Positions 1 through 8,194 of a DNA stretch of 58,369 nt are shown here, piece after piece. Position 1 is the first letter of the stretch; every line of letters begins with the position of its first letter. The DNA comes from JBGSKV01 sp041740975. GTDB lineage: Bacteria; Bdellovibrionota_B; Oligoflexia; Oligoflexales; JALZUQ01. Position numbers and translations under genes: made by a program. The notes below the pieces were generated by a model, which was not told the origin of the DNA, did not search any database, and saw only the letters and a list, made by a program, of their open reading frames with translations. The stretch lies in contig JBGSKV010000046.1 of the NCBI GenBank assembly GCA_041740975.1, positions 1-58,369 on the forward strand, given 5' to 3'.

Positions 1-103
1 GCATCAGCCGACACCGCCCAGACAAATTTAAGCCGGGAGAACCGGACCAATAAAACATAGAAATGAAAACTGTGAGTGTGAAAGGCGGAGCTTGAATGAC
101 GTT

Positions 104-122
104 ACGGCCGCATCGCGGCCGT
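104..122 (-). terminator. Hairpin just downstream of the pepQ-like gene
   Basis: A perfect 8-bp inverted repeat (ACGGCCGC / GCGGCCGT) with a 3-nt loop lies 8 nt beyond the stop codon of the leftward dipeptidase gene. It is GC-rich as expected of an intrinsic terminator, but no uninterrupted U-tract follows on the minus strand, so termination itself is inferred. Confidence 0.5.
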
Positions 123-130
123 TCAGTAAT

Positions 131-1465
131 CTATGGTAAAAATAGTCGGGTAAGGTTTTCGTGTCCAGTCGGCGTACAAAGAACATCATCCTCAATACGA
201 ATCCCACCCAAGTGAATCACTTTATCCACTAATGACCAGTTGACGAGTTTATTGTTGTCTTTGCGCATGGGGTCTAAAAGTAGCGGAATAAAATAAATTC
301 CCGGTTCAATCGTAAAGACGTTTCCGACATCAATCGTTCGTAGGTTTCGCAGATACCGATTGGTTGTTTGTGGGGGAGGTACAGAATCGTCGGCATCGGC
401 TTGTTTGCCGCCAACATCATGCACTTGAATACCGAGCATATGCCCCACACCATGTGGGTAAAAGGCTCTCGCTAAGCCCTGCTCAACGGCGCTTTCCGCT
501 GTGACACCCTGAATAAACTTAAACTGCAGGAGGGTTTCTGCCACAAAGAGCTCACTCTTATAATGCAAATCCGAATATTTCATCCCAGCTTTGATCAAGC
601 TGCATAGTTTGAGCTGTAACTTTTGGGTCTCTTTGATGAGTTCCGCAAAGAGTTTATGACCTTCGGAAGAACCGGATTCTTTGACATAAGTTCGGGTGAT
701 GTCTGAATTATAGTGCTGGAACCTCGCCGAAGCATCGATAAGCATCGAACTGCCCGGTTTGAAGTCGCGCACGTTTGTATAATGAAGAATCGCACCTTTT
801 TCATTCAAGGCAATAATCGGTTTATAAGCGAGTTCATTTTCAGTCGCATGGCACGCTTCGACAAACCCATAATAAATATCGCGTTCACTGCCACCACTTG
901 CGAAGATTTCGTACGCACGGTGATGGGCCTTGGCGCCGATGCGGTTGGCTTCTTTGAGGCAATGCACCTCATAGTCTGTCTTATAACTTCGATCCCAGTT
1001 CAGGGGATTAATCATTTTCATGGGATTTAGTGCAAAAGACTTTAAGTCGACGCCCTTAATTTCGGGTCCGATAAAGCATGCATTTTTTATTGGCTTGAGG
1101 GAGTCGTAAAGTTTCGGAAGTTCATGAAAGACTTCGATCTCAAATTCTTCCGTCCAAAAAGTCTTCTTGAGCTCTTGATGTTCGTGCCAAAAATCATTGG
1201 GAAAGTAATAGTTCAGCTTCGGTTTTTGACCAGGTTTCACGACAAGGAGATGATGAGGTCCTTCCGTTGGAACCCAGTGCGCAAAATGGGGAGTAGGTCG
1301 AAAGGGTGCGTCTTGGTCATCGGCAAAATAGGTAAAGGGTGCGCCGGCATTTATGACCATGGCATCGAATTGATGTTTATTTAGCAACGCTTCGGCAGCC
1401 TTGCGTCGCGCGCTCACATGATTCTTAAATAAAGCGTCTAATTGCATAGACTCAGGATATATCAT
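131..1465 (-). CDS. pepQ: Xaa-Pro dipeptidase (M24 family, PepQ-like)
   Basis: Cytoplasmic dimetal aminopeptidase-fold enzyme that would cleave Xaa-Pro dipeptides. The 444-aa length matches E. coli PepQ (443 aa). The five expected metal ligands are visible: D244 and D255 in the LIDASARFQHYNSDITRTY block, H342 in HGVGHMLG, E387 in FTIEPGIYF and E425 in GIRIEDDV; H350 of VHDVGG is also kept. An N-terminal creatinase-like domain covers about residues 1-160. A GGGGA ribosome site sits 5 nt before the ATG at 1465. The ATG at 1447 would align better with the E. coli start but has no visible ribosome site. The gene stands alone, divergent from the lipoprotein gene at 1552. Family assignment is firm; dipeptide specificity follows from the family. 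Confidence 0.93.
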   Translation of the reverse strand: MIYPESMQLDALFKNHVSARRKAAEALLNKHQFDAMVINAGAPFTYFADDQDAPFRPTPHFAHWVPTEGPHHLLVVKPGQKPKLNYYFPNDFWHEHQELKKTFWTEEFEIEVFHELPKLYDSLKPIKNACFIGPEIKGVDLKSFALNPMKMINPLNWDRSYKTDYEVHCLKEANRIGAKAHHRAYEIFASGGSERDIYYGFVEACHATENELAYKPIIALNEKGAILHYTNVRDFKPGSSMLIDASARFQHYNSDITRTYVKESGSSEGHKLFAELIKETQKLQLKLCSLIKAGMKYSDLHYKSELFVAETLLQFKFIQGVTAESAVEQGLARAFYPHGVGHMLGIQVHDVGGKQADADDSVPPPQTTNRYLRNLRTIDVGNVFTIEPGIYFIPLLLDPMRKDNNKLVNWSLVDKVIHLGGIRIEDDVLCTPTGHENLTRLFLP

Positions 1466-1551
1466 TTTTCCCCGGTTTTGGTAGAGAATTCATGTTGCCT
1501 CTTTTTTAGAACTTGGATAGTTTCGGCTTCGCTTTAGTTTCTCTCAGGAAA

Positions 1552-2088
1552 ATGGATATGAAAACGAATCAAAACTTTTTGCTATTGCTTAGCTTTCTAG
1601 CTTTGGGGACTGGATGCGTACATATCGCCGACAAGGAAACGGGTCGATATTCGCTGCGGAATTATCGTGAAACGGCCCTAGAGTTAGAAGATGTGATATT
1701 GGCAACGGAAATCATCCCGACGGTTCAATATAGCTCGGCTCTCAATGAACGGATAAATGGTATCTCGTTCACGTTGATGGAAGTGGGTCAGGGAATCGGC
1801 GAGCGTTTTCTGGAGAAAAATAGAAACTGTCGTACCGTTTTAGCGACGGTCAACAATTTGAAATCCGAGGTAGGATTGTTGACTGCGGAAAATTTGGCAA
1901 AGCGTTACGATTTGGATGCAGCCACCGCGAGTCAGAACTCAGAAAAATGTTACGCAGTTCGTGATCTTGTCTTGCATCCTGCAACAATTATCGTCACCTT
2001 GAAAAGGCCAATTGATAAAAATTCATTCGAAAAGCTGCGGCATGAAATTAAACAAGCCACTGATCTTACCCAAGAAATTAGCCTTTGA
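1552..2088 (+). CDS. Small predicted lipoprotein of unknown function
   Basis: A 178-aa protein with a short basic N-terminus, a hydrophobic stretch (residues 9-19) and a lipobox ending LGTGC, giving lipidation at C22. The mature part is mostly charged and predicted mixed alpha/beta. It has two further cysteines (in NRNCRTV and SEKCYAV) that could form a disulfide in the periplasm. The start at 1552 (MDMKTNQ) or the in-frame ATG at 1558 is preferred over a further upstream codon because CAGGAA lies just before it and the signal peptide then begins properly. I recognise no family. It is followed by a gap of about 155 nt and is probably monocistronic. Confidence 0.75.
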   Translation: MDMKTNQNFLLLLSFLALGTGCVHIADKETGRYSLRNYRETALELEDVILATEIIPTVQYSSALNERINGISFTLMEVGQGIGERFLEKNRNCRTVLATVNNLKSEVGLLTAENLAKRYDLDAATASQNSEKCYAVRDLVLHPATIIVTLKRPIDKNSFEKLRHEIKQATDLTQEISL

Positions 2089-2244
2089 TTCTGCTGTCAT
2101 TCTGGGCGTTCAGAGCCTAAGCTTCTGAAATGCCTAGGCCCATCTCGGTTTTTCTTATTGCGACCAAGTCGAGTTTTGGTACACCAGTGCCGAAGATAAG
2201 TTGATGTAATATCAGTCCTAAATCGCAGAAAGTTTTCGCCGCCC

Positions 2245-3696
2245 ATGAACACCAATCGCATTGGAAAATACATATTCACTACCTTAGTTGTTGAGTTAAG
2301 TGTTTTGGTTTTCATCTCTCTTTTCGCCTATTTATTTTGGAGCGCCGTTTGCGAGGACACCTGGCAGAGTTGTCTAGGTCAAAAAGGCGCCTTAAAGTGG
2401 TTTTTTGTTTTTGGATTTATTAGACCCGTAATCTTCACGCCGTTTTTTGTATTGGTAAAGTTAGGTGCGGAAGCCTTCGGACCTATTTGGGGCCCGATGC
2501 TCGCCTCTGCTGCGGCGATTGTATCCTGTTTGTTAGTTTATGCGCCCGCAAATTACCTGGGTCGCCGGATGGTGACGCCGTGGCTCTCCAAGAATTTACC
2601 CTACACTTTTTCTAATGTTCGAAGACATGCCGACAGCATTGCGTTTTTCTTGCGCCTCATACCGATCGTGCCTTTTGATTTGGCGAGTTTTATCTTTGGC
2701 GTCTTGAATTTGCGCCTGAAAAACGTTTTGATTTCTGGTTTTTTCGGCTCTTTGGGCCCGGCTTATTTGTTCACATATATTAGTTATAGTGAAAATGGAC
2801 TATCCCTTGCGGCTATCCCCGTCTTGCTTTCCTACATTGGAGCCTGTGTGGGGATCGGGCTACTACTCATGTTTATCAGCAATGAAGATGGTCGTATCTG
2901 GGGGCGATTCCGACGTATTTACGGTGAAATCAAATACGAAGTGCGGGTCAATAACGACATTTACAAGCGATATAAATACGATGCTAATAAGCCACCTGTT
3001 ATTTTACTTTACGGGTTCTTCTCGTCGAGACGCGCGCTGATTATATTAGAACGTCGCCTCGTGTCCGCTGGGCATCAAGTCATGACATTTAACTTAGGTG
3101 GGCTGTTGGGCGTATTTTTTACCCGCGGTATCATTGAGGCCTCTGAGTTTGTAAAAAGTAAAATCGATCGCCAACTGGAACGCCATCGCTTTCCCGGATT
3201 TTATATTATCGGCCATTCTAAGGGCGGATTAGTCGGTCTTTGGTATTTGCTGAAGCTGGGCGGGTCGAAGTATTGCCGGGCCATGATAACGATGGGAACA
3301 CCTTACAAAGGCTCGTGGTTGACCTACCTTGCCATCCCAAGCCCGCTTGGATTTTTCTGGCGCGATATTTGGCAAATGCGACCTGGATCGGAATTTCTGG
3401 AACGCGTGAAAGATCTCAAAATTCCTAGTCATCTCAAGATCTACTGCATTCACTCCAAGAAAGATTATGTTTGTCGTGGACCAGGAGGGGTTTATCGTCC
3501 GTACGAGACCGCTGAACAGGTTAATTCCATTGCATTCGATGAAGTTTCGCATTTTGAGTATTTGACCAAACGCGATGTGACTGACAAGATCGTTGAAATC
3601 TTGAAGTACGAAGAACAAAAACGTTTGACACCGGTAATTCCGGAAACTCCAGACGAGAAAAGTAGCGCCGAAGCGCAGATCCAAACCGGAAGTTAG
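2245..3696 (+). CDS. Membrane VTT/DedA-like domain fused to an alpha/beta hydrolase (lipase-like)
   Basis: Residues 1-215 are a polytopic membrane region with features of the VTT (SNARE-associated/DedA/TVP38) domain: a hydrophobic re-entrant segment around FGPIWGPMLASAAA, then FFLRLIPIVPFDLASFIFG, the usual arginine/proline-containing motif. After a basic linker, residues about 250-455 form an alpha/beta-hydrolase domain with nucleophile elbow GHSKGG (S325), likely acid D407 (HSKKDYV) and likely histidine H436 (VSHFEYL). The C-terminus is a charged tail. The reading frame is continuous, so the fusion is real in this sequence. VTT proteins scramble or transport lipids, so a lipid-acting hydrolase is plausible but inferred. 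It is the first gene of an operon-like run; the next gene starts 18 nt downstream. Confidence 0.82.
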   Translation: MNTNRIGKYIFTTLVVELSVLVFISLFAYLFWSAVCEDTWQSCLGQKGALKWFFVFGFIRPVIFTPFFVLVKLGAEAFGPIWGPMLASAAAIVSCLLVYAPANYLGRRMVTPWLSKNLPYTFSNVRRHADSIAFFLRLIPIVPFDLASFIFGVLNLRLKNVLISGFFGSLGPAYLFTYISYSENGLSLAAIPVLLSYIGACVGIGLLLMFISNEDGRIWGRFRRIYGEIKYEVRVNNDIYKRYKYDANKPPVILLYGFFSSRRALIILERRLVSAGHQVMTFNLGGLLGVFFTRGIIEASEFVKSKIDRQLERHRFPGFYIIGHSKGGLVGLWYLLKLGGSKYCRAMITMGTPYKGSWLTYLAIPSPLGFFWRDIWQMRPGSEFLERVKDLKIPSHLKIYCIHSKKDYVCRGPGGVYRPYETAEQVNSIAFDEVSHFEYLTKRDVTDKIVEILKYEEQKRLTPVIPETPDEKSSAEAQIQTGS

Positions 3697-3714
3697 CTTC
3701 GAGTACAGAAAGCC

Positions 3715-5061
3715 ATGACAATGTCCGCCAGCTTGCGCCAACTTAGCCCTTCAGCCTTAACCCGGAAAACTGGCTTTAAGAATGCAGTGCTGATTGTCGG
3801 AAATGAACCGGAAGCTGTCAAAGATCAAGCCATCATCATCGAAAAGAATAAAATTGTGTTTGTCGGTAGCCTTGCCGATGCCGAGAAAAATCATAAAGAC
3901 TGCCAGTGGATTGATGCTAAAGGTTGGATGATTTCTCCCGGGCTCATCAACTGCCATACCCACGTGGCGATGAGTTTTTTTCGTGGTCTGAGTCACGGCC
4001 ACGAGGACATGTTGGGTCGGTTTATTTTTCCGGCCGAAAAGTCGCTAACAGAAGATGTGGTTCAGTCCTTGTCCTACTCGGCGATTTTTGCTGGTTTGCG
4101 GGCGGGTGTCACTTGCTTTAATGATCACTATTATTTCTCCGAAGCGATCGGACGGGCTTTTGAAGAGTTCGGGGTCCGGGCGTTTTTGGGTGAGACCTTG
4201 CAAGATCTTGGTGGACCTTTGCCGAACCGAGTCAGCATCAAAGACGTCGAAGAAATGATTGATACCTGGAAGTTTTCGGACCGAATATTACCGGTGATCG
4301 CACCGCATGCGACGGACACGGTTTCGCGCAAACTGTTAACAGAATCAGCTAAAGTGGCACGCAAACGAAATTTGCCCCTGCACATACATGTGAGCCAAAC
4401 CCATGAAGAATTCAAAATAGTCCAAAAGCGTGAGTCCATGTCGCCTGTGGTTTTCGCAAGAGATTGCGGTGCGGTGTATGAACAGAGCTTGCTCGTTCAT
4501 CTCGTTTCTGCAGAACCTTCTGATTTTGATCTTATTGTTAAAGAAAATGCACTCGGAGTTGTCTGTCCAGTTTCTCAGATATTGTATGAGAACCTTGTTC
4601 CGCTAAAATCGTTCATGCGCCTTAACGAAAATATGGCTGTGGCCACAGATTGCGCGGCTTCGAACGATCATTTCGACGTGTTGGCGGAAGCCAAGGCCCT
4701 TGCCTTGTTAGGAAGGCATAGTGGATTAGACAAAGATTTTTTTTCGGCCTCAAAACTCATGAAGATGTTGACCACGGCTCCGGCAAAAGCGCTTGGACTA
4801 GAGAAAAAGTTAGGAATGCTTTCCGCTGGCGCCAAGGCCGATCTGGTGTTCATCGATTGTGATCTTGCTATGCAGCCGATGATGCAGCCGTTGGAGAACT
4901 TGATTTATTCTTCTAATACTTCCCATATTCGCCATGTTTTAGTCGATGGTCGGTGGGTGCTTTGGAATGAGAATCCAACTTTAGTTAATCTGAATGAAAA
5001 GACCGAGCAGTACGCTGAGGCCGTCAAAACTATCCATAAGCGAGCCGGGCTAACAACATGA
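3715..5061 (+). CDS. Amidohydrolase, MTA/SAH deaminase-chlorohydrolase type
   Basis: A 448-aa cytoplasmic TIM-barrel metal hydrolase of the subgroup including 5'-methylthioadenosine/S-adenosylhomocysteine deaminase and TrzN/AtzA. Visible metal ligands are H81 and H83 (CHTHVAM), H225 (HIHVSQT), H262 (LLVHLV) and D312 (ATDCAASND). The family typically has Glu three residues after the third metal His (HxxE), which helps bind substrate and move protons; here the position is Gln (Q228). The exact substrate is therefore uncertain and a classic MTA/SAH deaminase call would be too strong. The start codon lies 18 nt after the upstream hydrolase fusion, and its stop overlaps the next ATG (ATGA), indicating co-translation. 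Confidence 0.85.
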   Translation: MTMSASLRQLSPSALTRKTGFKNAVLIVGNEPEAVKDQAIIIEKNKIVFVGSLADAEKNHKDCQWIDAKGWMISPGLINCHTHVAMSFFRGLSHGHEDMLGRFIFPAEKSLTEDVVQSLSYSAIFAGLRAGVTCFNDHYYFSEAIGRAFEEFGVRAFLGETLQDLGGPLPNRVSIKDVEEMIDTWKFSDRILPVIAPHATDTVSRKLLTESAKVARKRNLPLHIHVSQTHEEFKIVQKRESMSPVVFARDCGAVYEQSLLVHLVSAEPSDFDLIVKENALGVVCPVSQILYENLVPLKSFMRLNENMAVATDCAASNDHFDVLAEAKALALLGRHSGLDKDFFSASKLMKMLTTAPAKALGLEKKLGMLSAGAKADLVFIDCDLAMQPMMQPLENLIYSSNTSHIRHVLVDGRWVLWNENPTLVNLNEKTEQYAEAVKTIHKRAGLTT

Positions 5062-5315
5062 TTCGAATCGCTCTGCACTTAACGCCGCTGGTCCCTATTT
5101 TTTATGAGCGTTATGTGATCGCTATCGCTACGGCACTTTTGGTTGCTTTGATGTATATCAAGCGCTACAAAATTGAGAATCAACGCGAGGTGCATCGAAA
5201 GATTTTGCCGGATCCTACCGTCACTGATAAATATATCGAAGACTACGACCAGCGGATTGGGCTACTAAAAAAACTGACGTTTGAGCTGCCATGGCGCTCC
5301 AATGTGAGGGATTAG
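5058..5315 (+). CDS. Small single-pass membrane protein, unknown
   Basis: An 85-aa protein with one N-terminal membrane segment (about residues 16-35, VIAIATALLVALMYI) followed by a highly charged cytoplasmic tail rich in K, R, D and E. Its ATG overlaps the stop of the upstream amidohydrolase (ATGA at 5058-5061), and its stop lies 5 nt before the next start, so it is embedded in a translationally coupled operon. I recognise no family. Reality is supported by the overlaps rather than by homology. Confidence 0.7.
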   Translation: MIRIALHLTPLVPIFYERYVIAIATALLVALMYIKRYKIENQREVHRKILPDPTVTDKYIEDYDQRIGLLKKLTFELPWRSNVRD

Positions 5316-5320
5316 AACTT

Positions 5321-5956
5321 ATGACAGAAAGCATTATCGATATTAGCCCCACCATCGAAGAAGAAATGGCAGTGTGGCCAGGTGACGTAAAGTTCACGCG
5401 AAGGATGGCTATGTCTACAGAAGCTGGCCAACATATGGATTTGTCTTCTATTCAGACCACCGTCCATGTCGGTGCACATGCTGATGCTCCCAGTCATTTT
5501 CGCCGTGATGGCGTCGGTATTGATCAAGTGGCTTTGGAAGCATATATTGGGCGATGCTACGTGCATAGCGTGCTTGGCAAACGTCAGATTGATGTCAGCG
5601 ACTGCGAGATTCCGATCCAACTGCAAGCTTCTCGCATACTCTTTCGAACACTTAGTTTTCCCGATCCTCGCGCCTTTCATGAAGATTTTGTTTTTTTTAC
5701 TCCGGAAGCTGTCGCTTATATGGGGCAACATGGCGTTCGCTTGATTGGCATCGACACACCTTCGGTCGACCCATTTTCTTCCAAGGAACTTAGCGCGCAC
5801 CAAACTTTGTTCGAGTTTAATATTCGCAACTTGGAAGGTCTCGTGTTGGAGCACGTCCTTGACGGATTTTACGAGTTGATCGCCTTACCGCTTAAGATAA
5901 AAGACAGCGATGCGAGTCCCGTGCGGGCTATCCTTCGACCCTACCGACTTGCCTAA
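5321..5956 (+). CDS. kynB: Cyclase-family protein, kynurenine formamidase-like (KynB)
   Basis: A 211-aa metal-dependent hydrolase of the KynB/cyclase family. The diagnostic metal motif HxGxHxDAPxH is present: H49, H53, D55 and H59 in VHVGAHADAPSHF. The family features ETGVDTPSxD (here LIGIDTPSVDPF), a late LEHVLDG block and a final P-L-K-I segment are also recognisable. KynB hydrolyses N-formylkynurenine to kynurenine in tryptophan catabolism, but no other kyn gene is in view, so a different formamide or lactone substrate is possible. The start at 5321 is chosen because GAGGG lies 12 nt upstream and an alternative codon at 5291 would overlap the preceding gene. It is the last gene of the 2245-5956 run. 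Confidence 0.82.
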   Translation: MTESIIDISPTIEEEMAVWPGDVKFTRRMAMSTEAGQHMDLSSIQTTVHVGAHADAPSHFRRDGVGIDQVALEAYIGRCYVHSVLGKRQIDVSDCEIPIQLQASRILFRTLSFPDPRAFHEDFVFFTPEAVAYMGQHGVRLIGIDTPSVDPFSSKELSAHQTLFEFNIRNLEGLVLEHVLDGFYELIALPLKIKDSDASPVRAILRPYRLA

Positions 5957-6083
5957 ATCACAGTGTTTTCATAACTATGAACGAACATCTTGACTCGACA
6001 GGGGAGCTGAGTTACTTTGAGCGCGTTTAAATCACTTTGATTTTCGATAGTTATACTACAGAAAATTGTTCTAAGGGGAAGGT

Positions 6084-6548
6084 TTGAGAATCACCTTAAA
6101 TATGAAATTATCGGGCGTCGTATCATTTGTAGTTTTGATGACCGCGCAAATAAGCTTGGCGGCAAATTGTCAAATAGCTTTAACTGGCAACGACCAGATG
6201 AAATATGACAAAGCATCCGTCACAGTCGATGCGTCTTGCAAAGAAATCACAATCACACTTGTTCATGTCGGCAAATTGCCAATGGCCGCCATGGGGCATA
6301 ACGTCGTCATTTCGAAAGAAGCGGACAAAATGAGCATTGCAACTGCCGGCGCAGGCTTAGGGGCGGCAAAAAACTACGTGAATGCGTCCGACGCAAAAGT
6401 CATTGCGTTCACAAAAGTGATTGGTGGCGGCAGCAAAACAGAAACAAAATTTCCTGGCTCCAAACTCAAAGCAGGAGAAAAGTATGTGTACTTTTGCACT
6501 TTTCCGGGCCATTTTGCGATGATGACAGGAACATTGATTGTTAAGTAA
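6084..6548 (+). CDS. azu: Azurin (periplasmic blue copper protein)
   Basis: Small exported electron carrier. A signal peptide of about 26 residues ends near SLAA, and the mature part begins NCQIALTGNDQM as in classical azurins. Type-1 copper ligands are in place: H72 (GHNVV), C138, H143 and M147 in FCTFPGHFAMM. The N-terminal disulfide pair C29-C52 is conserved. Azurins usually have GHNWV; here the Trp is Val. A TTG at 6084 is preferred because AAGGGGA lies 5-8 nt upstream; an in-frame ATG at 6102 is the alternative. It overlaps folE by 11 nt. In vivo partners would be periplasmic c-type cytochromes or oxidases, none of which is in the window. Confidence 0.95.
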   Translation: MRITLNMKLSGVVSFVVLMTAQISLAANCQIALTGNDQMKYDKASVTVDASCKEITITLVHVGKLPMAAMGHNVVISKEADKMSIATAGAGLGAAKNYVNASDAKVIAFTKVIGGGSKTETKFPGSKLKAGEKYVYFCTFPGHFAMMTGTLIVK

Positions 6549-7173
6549 AGATCCAAGTAAAAAAACTTCGAGAATCGCGGAACGCTTAGATTTAGGCGAG
6601 AAGGCCGCGCAATTGCTAATCGAACTGGCTGGTGAAGACGGAGATCGCGCTGGTTTGAAGGATACACCGCGTCGCGTCGCCAAAGCTTATCAGCAGATAT
6701 TTTCAGGTTATGAAAAGACCGCCAAAACGGAAGCTGGTCAGGGTGTCTTCGCTGCGGAAGGTTCGGGCCTTGTTTCTGTCAATCAGGTCGAATTTTATAG
6801 TGTGTGCGAGCATCATATGTTGCCGTTTTGGGGCAAGTGCAGTGTGGGATATTATCCCAACCAAAAAATCCTTGGTCTCTCCAAGATTCCACGCATCATT
6901 GATGTTTTCGCGCGACGTATGCAGGTGCAGGAGCGTTTAACCGGCCAAATCTGCGACGCCATCGTTGAACTCATCGACCCGAGAGCAGTTTATGTACGCA
7001 TGAGCGGACAGCATATGTGCATGATGATGCGTGGCGTCGAAAAAGAATGCTCTTTCACGGTAACCGAATCTTTTTTTGGGACTGATTCTCTCAAAGATAT
7101 TGAAAAACAGCAACTTCTTGCCGTTCCGTCTATTGTCCTAAGTAAGGAAGATTCGTTACCGCAGATCCAATAA
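6538..7173 (+). CDS. folE: GTP cyclohydrolase I
   Basis: Converts GTP to 7,8-dihydroneopterin triphosphate, the first step of tetrahydrofolate synthesis. The zinc ligands C90 and H93 (YSVCEHHMLPF) and C161 (GQHMCMMMRG) are visible, with the family block LKDTPRRVAKAY near residues 40-51 and LGLSKIPRIIDVFARRMQVQE. The 211-aa length fits, with a short extra C-terminal tail of about 20 residues. There is no ATG upstream of the conserved core in this frame. The TTG at 6538, inside the last codons of azurin, is the only start giving a complete N-terminus, implying translational coupling. The 3' end overlaps the convergent peptidase gene by 44 nt. Confidence 0.93.
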   Translation: MLSKDPSKKTSRIAERLDLGEKAAQLLIELAGEDGDRAGLKDTPRRVAKAYQQIFSGYEKTAKTEAGQGVFAAEGSGLVSVNQVEFYSVCEHHMLPFWGKCSVGYYPNQKILGLSKIPRIIDVFARRMQVQERLTGQICDAIVELIDPRAVYVRMSGQHMCMMMRGVEKECSFTVTESFFGTDSLKDIEKQQLLAVPSIVLSKEDSLPQIQ

Positions 7174-8002
7174 ATTTTTGCGGCAATGACGGTGTAAATC
7201 CACTTCCTTCTTTTCTCGTAATACATTCAGTGACATTGTCATAAAGATTTGACCAACTTGTCGAAGACTCTAGATTGTCGAGCAAACATCCATCCCAGTA
7301 GGTATATTCTGCTTCAGCGCTGCAACCAAAAGAAGTGCGATCTTTGCGCGCTGCCGAAAGAATGATGCGGTTATCTTGCTGCATTGCGGAACTATCCGTA
7401 AAGATTCCGGAGTAGCAAGCTGAGATTAAAAGAACTGTAGGGCGTGTGCCGCAGGTTTCGTCAAGGATTTCGTCAAACTCCGTTGGCGTCATGCCACCTT
7501 GGCTAACAAGATAGAATGCGGATTTGCTGCCGTGTGAAGTCATGTGAATCAAGCAGCGATCTTTATCGCCCATATTGAGGTCTAGCAATGCCTGTTTCAA
7601 AGCTGCCTTACTCATTTTTTGGACGGTGCCGTTGATCTCGCTGTTCATCATCGAAAGTTCGGCAAGGTCGGGGTCTTGAAGGTTGCTATCCATTTTCATG
7701 AATGTTGTTTTGAGATCTTTGCGGGCGTTGTCAAAAGCGACGATGCTATTGTCACCAGTGAATAAAGCGCCTTTCCAGTAGGAAACTTCCGCTGGCTCTT
7801 CTGGTCCTGCGGGTTCTTCGCCGTCGCCGTTACCTGGAGTGGGATTGATGGGATTGCCTTGGCCATCGCCACTACCGGGAAGATTGTTGCCGATGCGGGA
7901 GTTACTTTGAACGCCGGCCATACCGCAAGCTGTTAGGGTACTCAAAAGATAAGTGAGCATCGCCAACCATAAAACACGTGTCCCCAATGATTGATTTTTC
8001 AT
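7130..8002 (-). CDS. Peptidase C13/caspase-like (clan CD) predicted lipoprotein
   Basis: A 290-aa protein with a lipoprotein signal (LSTLTAC, lipidated C26), a low-complexity Gly/Pro/Asn/Asp linker (residues 40-70) and a C-terminal domain carrying the clan CD cysteine-peptidase dyad: H157 in HMTSHGSK and C196 in LLISACYSGIF, each after a hydrophobic strand. This matches the bacterial C13-type (legumain-related) or caspase-like fold. It is expected in the outer or inner membrane facing the periplasm or surface; the substrate is unknown. More cysteines follow (C227, C239). Its 3' end lies inside the 3' end of convergent folE. Fold assignment is good; activity is inferred. Confidence 0.8.
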   Translation of the reverse strand: MKNQSLGTRVLWLAMLTYLLSTLTACGMAGVQSNSRIGNNLPGSGDGQGNPINPTPGNGDGEEPAGPEEPAEVSYWKGALFTGDNSIVAFDNARKDLKTTFMKMDSNLQDPDLAELSMMNSEINGTVQKMSKAALKQALLDLNMGDKDRCLIHMTSHGSKSAFYLVSQGGMTPTEFDEILDETCGTRPTVLLISACYSGIFTDSSAMQQDNRIILSAARKDRTSFGCSAEAEYTYWDGCLLDNLESSTSWSNLYDNVTECITRKEGSGFTPSLPQKFIGSAVTNLPYLGQ

Positions 8003-8194
8003 TCCTCTAATCCTTTATGTCGGGAGCGTTCAAAGTGCCGAAATCAATCCGGGCGTGCTTTTGACGCTACAAGCAAAAGGGTTTTCGGTGATGAACAAGA
8101 AAAACTTAGAACAAAGTCACAATGTTGCTTTTTTGTTCGTGGTATTAGGTATTTAGGCCTATGCCGTTGTTTCGCAATGAAAAATCCCTACGTT

